Below, piece after piece: positions 1 to 12,801 of a DNA stretch of 64,000 nucleotides. The translations under genes were made by a program, and so were the position numbers. Origin of the DNA: Helopsaltes ochotensis (Eukaryota > Chordata > Aves > Passeriformes > Locustellidae); contig VXBM01000879.1 in assembly GCA_013400155.1 (NCBI GenBank), positions 298,728 through 362,727 of the forward strand. Reading direction: 5' to 3'. Below the pieces are notes generated by a model that was not told the DNA's origin, ran no database searches, and saw only the letters and a list, made by a program, of their open reading frames with translations. Position 1 is the first letter of the stretch, and every line of letters begins with the position of its first letter.

Positions 1-1022
1 CAAGATAGGGCAGAGACCTAATTATCAAACCCGACACTTCCTTCAGAAAGGAAATTCAAATGTGAAAAGCCTCTGACACTCACTGAAGACACATCACACT
101 GCTTGAATGCCTCAATTTAGAAAACTTATATTCCTGACGGGATTGTTCCCAGTAAAATAAATAGTTAATTTACCTTCACTGAAGAAAGACACCTAAAACA
201 AATTCATATTCACTATTTTATACATCAAATTTTCAGCTTCAGAAGTAAATAATAACTGAGAGGACAGATTTTTCAGCTTTACAAGTTCATAATTCGACTT
301 AGCTCTGCACCAGAGCAACTTGATTTAACTCAAGAACCATTTCTTCATGAAATTTTAAAGTCAAAGTAGGCCCTTAAATGTACTAAATCACTGTTTTTCA
401 CTAGGTCCTAGATATTTTTTAATATCTCAATGTAACAAATTTGATACCATTTGCTGCTTTTTTCTTTTTGTTTCCATGCAGTTGCCGATGCAGTGATTTA
501 ATTTACTTTAAACGTAAGACCCCAAAATTGCAACAATTCCTTGTACAGATGTGAAATGTGGTGTTAGAAATTTCAGAACACAGGGGCCACTTTGCTTCAC
601 CTCCCCCTTCACCTCTGCAGGTGCCAGCCAGCATCCCTGGCCATGCAGCAGGAGCTTCACTGCACTGCTGTGTGGGAAAACCTTTACTTGGGTAAAGCCA
701 CTACTCTACTCAAGCTGAGGTTGAAGATCATCTTCTTCAGCACTCCCAAAGGGAAAGGGCGGATTTCCACATCCACTGGCCCTTCAAAAAACACACACAC
801 ACCTCTCCAGTAAAATGCTACAACAAAAGGAGCAGCAAGGTGAAGATGCCAAGTGTTGGTGTTGTCACAGCAAGTCGAACACCCAGCAAAAGCCACCCAA
901 AGCTGCTGACCTGGTTTGATGATTTGGCCCTGCTGAATAAACACCCTGGCTTTCACAACCCCACTGTTCCTTTGAATGCAGCACCTAGTGGTCAGCTCTG
1001 TATTAGCATCCTGAAACTATCT

Positions 1023-1047
1023 CTTTTTTTTCTTTTTTTTTTTTTTT
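1023..1047. repeat. T-rich homopolymer tract
   Basis: This is an almost pure run of T, interrupted by a single C. No adjacent LINE or SINE body was recognised, so it is best treated as a simple repeat. Confidence 0.9.
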
Positions 1048-4000
1048 AAATACAGCAAGCTGAAGCTTGAACTCTCTTAAGCTCCATTAAGTCCTGCTGA
1101 CTTTTTTTCCTGTTTCAAATATTAGGCCTATCTGCCCAAAAAGAGTGGAAACTTAGCTGAGACAAAGAGCCCTTATGAAGAACCAAGATCTGATGTCAAG
1201 TATTCGATAACAAAAGCTATCTCAATTCAGAAAACTGACAAAACCACTCTGCTCTACCAACAAGGTGAAGCTTTCTAAAACTGAGAGCGCTTTGACGCAC
1301 TCAGAACTTCTGGGGTGCACCTCTGAGGGAGGGGAACAAACAGGCCATGACGCCACGGAGAGCAGCTGCTCCTTCCAAGAGATGTTTCCCAGATGAGTTC
1401 ACTGTTAGGAAGGGCTCTGAGCACAGGCTTCAGATTCTTTCTTTCATAACAACACGTTATGACCAGCCAGGAGTTTCCATGGGCCAGTTCAAGGTGGGAT
1501 TGTGCAATTCCGAGCAGTCAGCTTTGAGCAACTGAAGCTGGAGACAAAATTCTTACAGCCTTCCTCTGCTCAATGTAAATAAATTCTACAAGTTCTGGAA
1601 TGGATTTATATACGTGTATATATATGTTAATAAATACAAATTAAAAAGTATTGAAGTTATTCTTCTGTACCAGAAACGACTAACAATGTTTTATAAAAGC
1701 AGAGATTAAATTCCACGGACACTTCCCATTTTGTGGTTAAAGTTTATTTTGATTTAATTTCTATCTCCCTTGTCCTTGACTAACATAATACTGAACTTGT
1801 ACTATCACACTTTTGCCATGGCAACATGCAATGACATTATAAACACAGAAACAGGAATTCCCTGTGGGACTAAAAACAGAAGTCACAGTTAGGAACAAAA
1901 TCCTCATTCCAACACAAATAGCCTCAGTAATAGGAACAAATAACTATTGTCCCTGACTCTCAGTTTATTAAAGACCTTTTCCAGTTTAATGTGAAATAAG
2001 AAATGGCTTATTTTAAGTAGGCTGCACTGCTTCTGAATCAGGACTTTTAATACTGCAAGGCCTTCTGCACCATAATTAGAATAAATGACTCCTGATTTAA
2101 TTCTTGATTCAGAGAATCAATGTGCTGTCAAACAGAGGACAAGCAGCACACCAGAAAAGAGCTATTCTGAAAAAAGAGCCATGAATGTGTGCAGCTGATT
2201 CTTTAGCAGCTTGGAAATATAATATAAATTTTGGTAGGCTTTTCAAGTCTCAATTTCCTTTTTTTAAGCTATCATTACTGCTCTTTAAAATCTAGTATCA
2301 GAACTACTTTGTGTGTAGTAAATAATTTATACATGCATTCTGTGGGCAAGATAATGGGTCCTTAAACCCTGTCTTGTCCACTGGCCAAACACAGGTACTG
2401 AGGAATATTAAAGGACAGAAACATGAAGTGTGCTGTTTTTTTAATGGCTAGTTGTTTCTTTTTCTAAACTGTAGATTTCCTATGCTGAGAACCACTTAAA
2501 TTGTAAAGAAACAATGAGCCTAATGTTTTATTAGCAATGTAACTTCAGAGGGAAAATATGTTGAGTCAGCATGCAAAGTGTAATCCACAATCACATGGAT
2601 GATCTACATGAATATGATAAATTAAATGCTATATTCACAGAAATTAATATCAGCACTTGGATAACAGTGGACAAGAAAATGTCTGTGTTCAACTAAAAAG
2701 AAATATTTTTCTTTGCTCCTAGAAACAACTTGCTAAGCTCCATTTACTTCTTTAAATGTGTCTGCAATTTTATACAAATGACACAGTTTCTTTCTCAGTT
2801 GCTGTATTCACAGAACACCCTAAGAAATTTCCAGAGAATATTTAACTGGGATAGCCAAGTCAAAATCAAAATAGATACTTGTGGAAAGAACCAATCCTGC
2901 AGAAAGAGAAGGCAGATGATCCATGCAGCAGATAAATACACATTATACAAATGTATAAATACATTTGATAAATACAAAACAGAGCAGTAGCCATGCCCTT
3001 AAAACTGCAACATGCTTGAAGTTCTGAAAAAAAAAATCTTTAAGTGCGTATCTTGGAATAAAGGAAAAAGGATAAGGCAACCTGCACTGGTTCTGGGTGC
3101 TTTGATTATTTGGGCTGAAAAGGGGCAACAGCAACAAGACATTACAGCTGGGAGGCAAACTGAAAAAGCAAATGAAGAGCAGGGGCTGGAGAGGAAATGG
3201 CTTTTCAACCACAGCAGTTCGACAGCATTTTCATCCACTATGGGTTCATGACCACAGCACAAGCCAAGCTGTTCAAGGATTTTTGGGAATTGCATTCAAG
3301 ATTTTTATGGGAGAACACAAATACGTTGGAAATCTTCCATATGTCGGGAATGCACCCTTAACATACCTGTGCCTCATTGTCCGTGAATGTGCTGCTGACC
3401 AGAACACAAACCCTACCCTAAACCCCTCCTCTTGAATTCCACCACAGATTCTGAAAGCAAGTACAACTCAAGCAATGGGCCTCAACAAGAAAAGCACTGC
3501 TTACATTGGTTTAGCTGTACTGGATCTTTCACTTTTCCTCCAGGGAATTGGAAGTGTCTCCTCTGTGATGATTTCTGTCCTATGATGTTCTGTTAATCTG
3601 ATTTTTAGAAAAGACTCCCTTCTTTAGACATAATCTCTCATGAAAGGCAGCTATAAAATAGATGTGAACACCATAATTCAACACCTGGCCCTCAGGCTCG
3701 AAGAATATCCATAACAGAATTTTTTTTTTTCAAAATCTGGCTAGGGTGAGAGTAATTTGTTATAAAAAGTTATTTGGAACAGAAATAACTGTCTCTTTAT
3801 GTTATCATTTAACAAATGTGCAGAGAACTACTGAAACACAGGAAATATTCTTCCCGCTGAACACTACAAATTAGAAAGCCAAATTTTCTTATTAGACTAT
3901 TTTAGCAAAACGCAAAACTATTTCAACCTGACAACATCAGATATGAAATGCAACCACCACTAGCATGACCTTAGATCTACCAGCAGATGAGATAAACATC

Positions 4001-4212
4001 TTGGATGAACTCCTTAAGAAACAAATAACTGAGATGGAAAGTCATCTGTAAATTATTTTACAGTGGCAATTAATCCAACAAAAATCTTGGCTTTCACTTC
4101 TTAGTTCATAAAAAATATTATGTTTTCCAATAAAAGACCTCAAACTAGCGCTGAAGTGGTAAAATCAATCTAGTCTAGATCATTATAGTGATACTCATAT
4201 CATTAGGTGAAC

Positions 4213-4238
4213 ATAGAATCAGAAAATTCTGATTCTGT
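4213..4238. repeat. Short dyad-symmetric sequence
   Basis: AGAATCAGAA (4215-4224) and its exact complement TTCTGATTCT (4227-4236) are separated by two A residues, with a further A-T pair beyond one wobble position. The symmetry is nearly palindromic, so it could be a dimeric protein site or chance. No family assignment is possible. Confidence 0.6.
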
Positions 4239-6895
4239 ATTTAAAAATCCTTCACATAAGGATTTGGAGTCTTCCCTAAATAGCAACCTAATCCTTTCCA
4301 CTAGAGAGCAGGTATTGAGAAGACATTTAATCTTGAGCTCAAGGCATGAAAGCAGAGTTCAAAATTTGGGGTCTGATTTGAGAACAGAGATTTGGGGCAG
4401 ATATGCGGAAAACCTTCAGCATTACCTCAGCTCCTTATCTTTAAGCTGTGGATAATAATTCACCCATCTCTTATCCACATTATCATTTAATTATCCCAAG
4501 TGAGAAGAAAGCTCATGAGAGAACTCCAAGGTCTTCTGTTGCCTATTTATTCCGAGCTTTGATCTATGACTATTTGAATCAGGGTAGAACCTACAGCCCC
4601 TCTCTCATTATTCTAGAGGCTGTACAAACATCAGAAAGATAGCCCTGAGCTTCAAAGAATTTATGATCTAATGAACTGTGATAAATTGCAGTAACCCCTT
4701 GGAAATGCACAGCACAGTTTCAGTCAGTACCTCTGAGTGTTGCTGATTAAAATCAATATAAAACATCGACCCTATTCTTCCTTGTACACATCAAACAGCA
4801 AACACTAACACAAATAAAAAGCTATAACCACCACAAATTTAACAGAGTGCTCCGTTATGCAGCACACATTCAGAGTTCTTCAGCAGATTTTAAAGATAAA
4901 AAAAGCATGTGAAGAGGTCTCACCTCCCCATCTGCCTCCCTTCAAAACCCAAAATTTAACCCCCAAACCCATACCTAGTTTTAAAGATTTTAAGAACAAT
5001 TTGAACATTAAGTATGCACAAGCGATTTTGGGGAATGCTTTTGCATTTTGAGAATGTGTTTGCCTTTAAGAGTCCTCAAAGCCTCATAAAGTGCAAGTTG
5101 GGTTATGGCCTCTCAATCCTGACTTAAAAAGACCTATACATTCCTGACTTGAAGGGATTTTTCCACAATAAACCTGTACTTGTGAGTAAACGAGATTTCC
5201 CTCCTCCCTAATCTTTTAGCTCTAATTAACATGATTTGTTGAGTTACTTGTCTGTCCTAGTTTCTCCCTCCTCAGAAGCAATAGGACAAGACAGGGTTTA
5301 AGGAGCTTTCTAGTTCATGCTTCAAGGTCTCTCTCTTCCTTCAAGTGCAACCCGTTGGTTCCACACATTTCAAAGATTTAATGGACATCCTTGTTTCTAC
5401 TTTTGCCCTATTTTCAGTAATACTACGGCAATACATTGAGAAACAACTTGTAAAACAATAGGACCTGCCCTCTTTTGATTTTCCTTAAAGAGCCAGAATG
5501 AAGAAAACATTAGTTCTGAAAATACAGCAGAAAAAAATTTAAATTTTAGACCAATGTAACCAATCTTTCCCTTTCAGTAGCACATAATAATTCCTAGTGA
5601 AAATGCAAAACATCTCAACAAAGCTTTAAAAATCACTTAATGCAAATAATTCTCCTCTGCTATGTTCCAAACCAGAAACTATTAATTCCTCTATTAAGTG
5701 ATACCTAACATTCTCATGTTCAAAGTTCAAAATGCTTTTTAAAACAGGCCAAGATTGGTTTTACCATTTCTGAGCCAGAGTAATCCAAAGGAGACATTTC
5801 TGAGAGAAATATTCATTGCAGTCCAGGATCCACAGCTGACTATTGTACATTACTATTTTATTGAAGTTAATAAAGTCAGAGACTGCAGCTGGTGGTTTGT
5901 CTGATGGTTTATTGAGGATGAATCCTCATGGCGATCAGCATCAGTGAAACTTTTTCTAAATGGTGAACAGACTGGCTGCTGAACAGACTCCTGTAGTCTT
6001 GGTTTTGCTTTTAAAACTGTATCTCCTTGTGGAATTTTCTGCTAAAAATCTTGTGCCATTCTCTTATTTTCTATAAACCAGCTCTGTTTCTAGTTTATAG
6101 AAGGGCTGAGATTAAATATGGGAGATGAGAAGGAGTAATTCTGCAAGCCTGATTTAATTTAAAGCAAACCAATCTACAAACCCCTGTGGGCCACCTAGCC
6201 CACAAGGACAATGATCCCGATGTTTGAACCCCTACAGCCCATTAATTCCAGGGTCAGACATGCAACTCACTTGATACTTGACAGTGCAGAGGCTGAAAAA
6301 GGCCTTCTTACAGGAACCTCACCTTCCCACAGCTGACAGCTCTCCTGGAAATGGAGCTGCAGAGGGAATCCCGGAGGGCAGGGATAATGAGGCACTTTCA
6401 GGCAGACTGAGGGAGAGGCAAGGCAATAAATATGAGCAATAGAGAAGGACCAGAGAGGGATGTGGAGGGTTGAGTACATCTCTGTTGACCCTAAGGTCTT
6501 TGCACACTCTTTCCTGCTTTGTGAATTCTGACTGGACAGACCTCTGAGTTTCATTCGTTTGTCTTAAACAGGCAGATCACTCACTGCTCCTCCAGTGAGT
6601 GCCTGCTCTTACGCAGGGCTGAGGAACCCATGACTCTGAGCATCACAGACTTGAGAAGATTAATACTCAAATACTAACTTAGTCTTTCTCTGAAGAATGG
6701 AAAATGACTCTGTAAAAGCTCCTATGAAGCTTCTAAAGATTTTGCGACTTTTCTCTCCACAATCTCATTGCTCGCCTCTTTTGAGACAATACCGGGGAAG
6801 GCCAGTGATGCAACTGCTCAAAACACACCTTTAAACTTAAGAGTTAACATGGTATCTCTAGAAATATGCTTCAGATGCTGTGTTCAATGCTAAAC

Positions 6896-7325
6896 CATAG
6901 AATCATTTCGATTGAAAAGGGCCTCTAACATCATTGCAGGCAACTGTTAACCCAGCACGACCATGTTCACTGCTAAGCCACACCCTAAGTGTTTTTTGAA
7001 CATTCACATGTTTTCTGAACACTTTCAGGGCTGGTGATTCCACCACTTCCCTGGACAGCCTGTTCCATGGCCTGACCACCCTTTCAGCAATGAAAGTTTC
7101 CCTAATATCTAGCCTAAACCTCCCCTGGCAGAACTTGAGGCCAATTCCCCTTGTCCTGTCACTTGTTACCTTACAGAAGGCATCCACCTGCACCTATCTA
7201 CACCCTCCTTTCAGGTGTGTGTAGAGAGCAATAAGGTCTTCCCTCAACCTCATTTTGTCCAGGCTAAAAGCTGGGGAGCATCAGGGCTCCCCCAGCAGCT
7301 CCTCAGAGGACTTGTGCTCTAAATG
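6896..7325 (-). mobile_element. CR1 LINE, 5'-truncated 3' end
   Basis: The plus strand begins CATAGAATCATTTCGATTG, the complement of a CR1 3' terminus ending in ATTCTATG-type repeats. It continues with the familiar avian CR1 landmarks in order: a CACCACTTCCCTGGACAGCC block, CTGACCACCCTTTCAGCAATG, CTAAACCTCCCCTGGCAGAA, CTTGTCCTGTCACTTGTTAC and AATAAGGTCTTCCCTCAACC, ending near CTCAGAGGACTTGTGCTC. The minus strand still reads a remnant of the reverse-transcriptase C-terminal tail (RLDIRETFIAERVV, then PWNRLSREVVES). Only about 430 bases survive, consistent with the usual severe 5' truncation. The copy has diverged and carries no functional coding region. Confidence 0.93.
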
Positions 7326-8730
7326 CAATGTTATGAACGATTGCTATTGAGAGTTGCTATCACTACTACACAAAAACCTCCACTTGCCTTTTCTATAAAA
7401 ATAAATATATTCTTTGCTTTGCAAATGTTTCATAGTTGTAACTGAAGTTACATTAAGCAGGACTCAGAAATTTCCAGGAAAATGGAGCTTATGAAAAGGC
7501 CAAAGGATGACAAGCAGAACCTTAAAGAAGATGACAGCCCTGGAGAACAGATCAAGAGTTGCTGGTTTGTCCTTTATTGACAGACATGACCACTGATTTT
7601 CATCTCACTTCCCCAATTAAATTAACTCTTGTAATACTTTTGTTTGTTTTTTTAACTGGAACCTACCACAAATATTTCAATGGAACACATAGGCCCTACA
7701 GGTTCGTTTTCCTGAAAAAGGAAAGAAATGAAACATTATCCATTATACTAAACTGCCTTGCATTACCATACACAAATGGACTTTCAGGAAGAAACACTGG
7801 AATTGGTCATAAATTTGATTCATCTCTTGAAGGAGATCCTCTTCTGAAGAGTAAGAACAATCCAATCAAGTCTGTTGAGAGTACCTGTTGCAGACTTTAA
7901 ATATTTTATATTTACACCAAACTTAATGACTGTAATGTATCAGAAATAACTAAGAAGTTCAAATTTGCATTCCCCTCTAAAATTACAATTTTCTGTTTTC
8001 CTATCTCGTTTGGGTATTTTCACAGTACTAATTTTCCCTGTGCTTAAACACTAAATTAATTATGATCACATGCAAGACATTTCAGTAGTCTAATGAAAGT
8101 TAATTGGTAATAGGTTATTAATTCTAATTACAACAAATTTCAAGTAGTAAAATTCATTATTTCTTGTAATTTCTCTTCTACTGCATTAGTTTCTAATTTT
8201 CAACATTTTTGTGCTCTTATATCTTGCAATATCTAACTTTACCACACATCTTAAATATACTTTTTAATAGTGTTTCTTGTAACTCTGCTGACTTGGGAAA
8301 GCCACATACAATTTCCCATTCAACATTTTTTCATTACTTTTAATGACACAGTCATGATCATTCTGCTGAAACGCTGACTGGATAGAAAAAGAATTTCTAC
8401 AGCAAAAAAACCCCACCACGTACTAGGAGTGCAGCTGCTACCACGAAAATGTGGCTTTGATAATACTATGCACTAATGACAGCAAAATGCAGATATCAAA
8501 GGACAGAACTGCACCTAGAGCCCTGCCACTGTAGTGACGTTATTTGACCTATGACCCTTGTCCAAAATGCCTGCTGCACAAGAGTATAATTTGCCATTCC
8601 TCAATGACAAAAAAATACATGGAATAAGAAACGGCATATAGTTGAGAATCTAAATAAACTCTCTATCCTCCTCCAGTGAAAAGACTAATAGTTTCAGGCA
8701 CTGCCAAGGGAGGTGTTTTATTACAGACTC

Positions 8731-8786
8731 TCAGAATCATTTGGGCTGGAAAAGACCTTCCAGATCATAAAGTGTGACCATTACTG
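8731..8786 (-). mobile_element. CR1 LINE, very short 3' fragment
   Basis: The stretch CAGAATCATTTGGGCTGGAA, followed by AAGACCTTCCAGATCAT, matches the extreme 3' end of avian CR1 in minus orientation. The similarity fades within about 55 bases. It lies about 1.4 kb from the larger CR1 piece and has the same orientation. The terminal octamer repeat is degraded. It could be an independent severely truncated insertion or part of an older disrupted copy. Confidence 0.75.
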
Positions 8787-9747
8787 AACTCCTTTTTTGC
8801 ATTGCTCATTTAACTCTGAGCTTCCAAATGGAACCTGCTACATCGTGAATCAAATCCATAAATATAAATGACAATATGAAACCTTGGAAAGTGAGTGTGA
8901 AGCAAGCATTAGGCCAGTGGCTGCGTGAGGACCAGGGAGCCGTGATAGCTCTCGGTGGAACATCCTCCCAAAGGTTTCACGTGCCATCCCTTGCCGTGGA
9001 AAGGAGCAGCCCTTTTGCCTCGTGCAAGGTCACAGCCACTGACCCCTGCCTCGCCAGCAGCCAACATAAACACCAGGCTGGCAAAGCACAACCTCTCGTC
9101 TGCAAAATGGAAAGCCGTGCATGTGCAAGTTCGATAAAAGCCAAAAAATAAGCGTGCGACTCCAAAGGGGATCACAGACACAATTACTGCAGAGAGACAG
9201 TAAACACTGGTGGCTGGGGAAGCTTTTCATTGGCGGAAAGGCACCAGCCTTTTCTAAAGGCTGCAGTCTTATCAGTCTTATTCCATTGTAAAGTCACACT
9301 CTGATCACCTTTGTTTTACAGAAAGGAAGCTGGCCTCAAATCAAGATAATTCCTTAAGGGCAAAAGAGAGCTTTTTCTTTACAGTACAGAAAATAACACA
9401 AGCATCTCTTCTTAATGAAGGACCATTAAAGAAAAAGTTAACACAGAGGAGAAGTTTGGGGTTGCCTTAGAATTTTATATTTGAGTGATATTAAAACTGT
9501 CATGCCACCACATCAAAAAGAGCCTATATTTGATACTGTATTATAAAATTTCTAAATTACCTGTCTGGGGGAAGGGAAAATTGTGTGACCGATATGCTTA
9601 CATTTGTAGTGACACAGTTAAAAAAATATAGGAGCGTGAACTGATGTCAAAATTCTGGCTTCACTAAATCAAGGCTGCATATCCAGAGCATGCTGAAGTG
9701 TGAGGAATCTTATTATCAGTGCTTTCTGGTTGATCAAAACATCAATA

Positions 9748-9916
9748 AGATAAAAAAAAAACCAAAACAAACCACCAAGAAAAAACACTAAACAAACACA
9801 AAAAAAATTTACAGTAACAGAACAAAAGGAAAAAAAACAAAACCCAAGAGGGAAAATAAAAACCCCTAGTCCTGTCCACGCCTCCCCCCACAAATAAAAA
9901 GCCCACAAACCCAAAT
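9748..9916. repeat. A-rich low-complexity tract
   Basis: The tract is dominated by A-runs with interspersed CAAA and CCAA units and almost no T or G. The minus-strand open frame through it is phenylalanine-rich only because of this composition. Confidence 0.85.
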
Positions 9917-10212
9917 CCTCATTGATTCACACCATGCAGACCATGCCACAATCAGCAAATTTAAAAACAGCAAAGTAGGATTTGGTGAGTTGGAAAAGAC
10001 AGAGAAATTCAAGATACTTTTATATTTAAGGGCTTCCTTAGGAGACTCATGGCTCCTGGATTTTATTTCCAGAAGAAATGACTCGGCTCATGTTTTCTTG
10101 CAAAGAGGATTATGGCCATAAATTATCCCGAGGGTGCATGTTCTAAGAGATAATACGACATTAGTAATTCTCTGTTAAAAAGTCCTCTCCAATTGGTAGA
10201 GAAAAAATTGTG

Positions 10213-10251
10213 AATATTGCAGGGTAGTTGTAGTTGTCAATATTGCAGGGT
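10213..10251. repeat. 13-base direct repeat, period 26
   Basis: AATATTGCAGGGT occurs at 10213-10225 and again at 10239-10251 with 13 bases between. It looks like a local duplication in the intron. Confidence 0.8.
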
Positions 10252-12739
10252 TCTTTTAATTTCCAGTTAACTTTGCTAGGAATTTTTTTTTAATAACAGT
10301 CAATTCATGAACTGCATTTTATCAACAAGCTGTCTTAGGATTCAAGACAATCTCATCTTTCCCAGTAAGCTCTCCCTGTGTTCTGATCATCTCAGATTAG
10401 TGTCAGAGAAGATATTTTTGTGTTTTATAACGAACAGAAACCACTTTTCCATTCACAGTAATCTGCATCCAAAAAACTATGGAGTAGAATACAGCTCACT
10501 TGCTCATGGACAAATAACATTCCTGGTATTACTCTCCATCAAACTGATTTGATTTTGTGAACGTGTCATTCTTCACTCACGTGATTACTTTCTGAAACAA
10601 ATCAGATCAAGGGTTGTCTTTACTTCCCAACAAACATGGAAGATGCACGAACTGAATGTTAGAGCATTGGAAGTGGAAGAATTTGGGCAAAAATCAATGA
10701 GTGTTGTTCAATACTTGTGTTATGAAGGTTTTCTGAAGGTTTTAATCATTATTTCACAACACAGTTACAAGTTATGAAGTCTATGAGACATATCACTTAA
10801 AAACCAAAATTCTGCAAACCCCAAATAAGGAACTGATAGATACACACTTCCCTCTTAAAGTGAAAAATACTGCAAAACTTAACCAGAATGATACTTATGA
10901 ACTAAGGTGGAAATACCATCTAGACTTATTAATGTTATGCCTGCATAATGTTAGCTGCATATGCCAGCTAACTTCATAAAAGCTGTGCAAATTTATTCCA
11001 GGTGTCAATAAATAAACGGGAAGGAATCCCACAGCCTTTACACACCAGTTACAAAGCAGATCAATTTTTTGTTTGCTTTGAATCAAATAACTGATAGTTC
11101 TAAATAAGAATTTTCTACTGAGGTCCAAATTAAAAAAAAAAGGGTTAACTTTCTGAAAAAAACAAAACCAAAACCCAACACAGAAATTAAAATTTCAGTT
11201 TCCTGCAAGTGTTCTGAGAGACTTTAGAGGCCACCAGCACAAAGGTGGAGGAGGCCCTGGAATAAACAACCAACAGGAGCAGAACTGGAGAGGACAGGCA
11301 CATATCAGCCTAAATAAGTGCAAAGACATTTTGGACCAAGAATCTTCTTAACCAGGCAGACTTCCTTGAGACTGGAATTGCCCATTTTTTCCTTCTGCTC
11401 CAGAAGTTGCTGATGGTGTTGTTTCTACAGTTACCACCATCTCAGCACCACCGTCTTTATTCTGATTTGCTTTCTGTACAGCTGCACTGACACCTACTCA
11501 CCCGATTTGCTCTTAAGCAAGACAATGAAATGTGAAAGATGAAGGAGGTTTCTTTTTTCTCTCAAAGACCAGAAATGAACATTGTTCAGTGCTTTGAAAA
11601 AACTCACAGCTTCAGCTTGCTCTTAAAACAGATGGCACAGTCACCACAGCAAGTAATCCTCCCTCTCAAGAAGTGCAATATATAAAAGCCAAGGTGTCTG
11701 GCAAGGCTGTTGAGTTAAATGGTAATACATCCTTTGGACAAGAACTCAGTTGGAGAACACACAGAATAAAAACACGTTCAAAACCTGGCAACTGTGAGAA
11801 CGAGACTCCACTTCCCACTGCAAACACTTGCTCACTGTGTGGCAATGCTAAGCAAAAGAAAATTGCAAATCCAAAAGCAGGGAACACTCATGTAGAAACC
11901 TAGAATCCTGGCCTGTGAAGTAAATACTTGTGTATATATAAAGAAATATAAATTTTTGATATTAAGAATTTCCACATTGATTTTTTTTTATTAAGACTAT
12001 TTTAAGAAAGTTTTTTATGTTAAGAAATACCAATCAGAAGAGAATGTCATCAAGGACAGCCCACAACAGAATTTTATTGAATTAAACTCTCACAGTTTGA
12101 GCAAGTAATTGCAGAGTACTCAGGTGACTCTGAGTTATGCTGATGGCTGCATATTCTCCTCCTTTTAGCAAACTTTCTTCTAAGCTGGTATTTAGGTAAG
12201 ACGCAGCTCCTGTCAAGGGATGTCATTAGACGAGCCAAAGCATTCCTTATATAAACTTATGTCACTGCAGTTGGGATAAGAAAATAAAAGTAAGGCTTCT
12301 GGCTTGATTGTGCAAAAACGCCATTACTGCTCTTCCACATTTCCTGAGTATTTGACATTTCAATACATCCAGCAGAATGGGTTGTTACTCATTGCCGTTG
12401 ATATTGTTCGAAAGAAGTTTGTGCCATTCATTTTAACAACCTTGTAAGCATGCAGCCTGTTATTAAATTCCTTTGCACATAAAATTCCCATCCATTTAAA
12501 AAGAACATCATCAAGCAGAGAAGTAACACTGGCTTGCTTTCTAGTAAACCATAATTCAGAACAAGAATCAACTGGCCATTAAAACCAGAACATTTCCACC
12601 TGCAAAGCAGACATTTACTAAGTTTGCCTTCATTATTTCATCTGGCAAATCTATGTCCCTGCAGTTTTCAAGTTAAAAACAAGATAGAATGTGCTCCATT
12701 CTAAAGGTATGAGGAGAAAATAACTTCATATTTTCTTAC

Positions 12740-12801
12740 CTTTGCATTATAGGGAATATAATGCTTTGATAAGGCTTCAGGAGTGTGCATCCATGTTTTG
12801 T
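12740..12801 (-). CDS. GULP1: GULP1 coding exon 2, start of PTB domain
   Basis: This 62-base internal exon of the engulfment adaptor GULP1 is read on the minus strand. Its first two bases (AC) complete the split codon left by coding exon 1 to give D. Twenty codons follow, reading KTWMHTPEALSKHYIPYNAK, and the exon ends in phase 0. I recognise this as residues 10-30 of GULP1, leading into the PTB domain; as I recall, mammals have HF where this has HY. The acceptor is a strong pyrimidine tract ending TTTTCTGTAG and the donor is AAAG|GTAAGA. In the family, the protein is a cytosolic adaptor whose PTB domain binds NPxY motifs of engulfment receptors such as LRP1, stabilins and MEGF10, linking apoptotic-cell recognition to uptake. 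Alternative readings of the exon are poor: one other frame has a stop and the third has no family match. Identity rests on remembered family sequence plus exact phase agreement. Confidence 0.95.

Larger units (their letters stand above)
1..12739 (-). other. GULP1: GULP1 second coding intron (5' part only)
   Basis: This is intronic sequence following coding exon 2 on the minus strand. The intron starts with GTAAGA (the complement of 12734-12739) and runs off the window edge. I searched by eye for the next expected exon, whose product should begin FLGSTEVEQPKG, and did not find it, so the intron is probably longer than 12.7 kb. The stretch is AT-rich. It contains two CR1 fragments (6896-7325 and 8731-8786), a T-rich run at 1023-1047, an A-rich low-complexity tract at 9748-9916, a short dyad at 4213-4238 and a 13-base direct repeat at 10213/10239. 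A modestly GC-richer patch at about 8890-9180 has no recognisable identity. I see no other exon or RNA gene here. Confidence 0.75.

Noticed and set aside
9669..9914. Phenylalanine-rich minus-strand frame suggestive of a membrane protein
   Set aside because: It is the translation of an A-rich low-complexity tract.
9971..10010. GAGTTGGAAAAGACAGAGAAA, resembling the CR1 3' end
   Set aside because: The similarity covers only about a dozen bases and none of the other CR1 landmarks follow.
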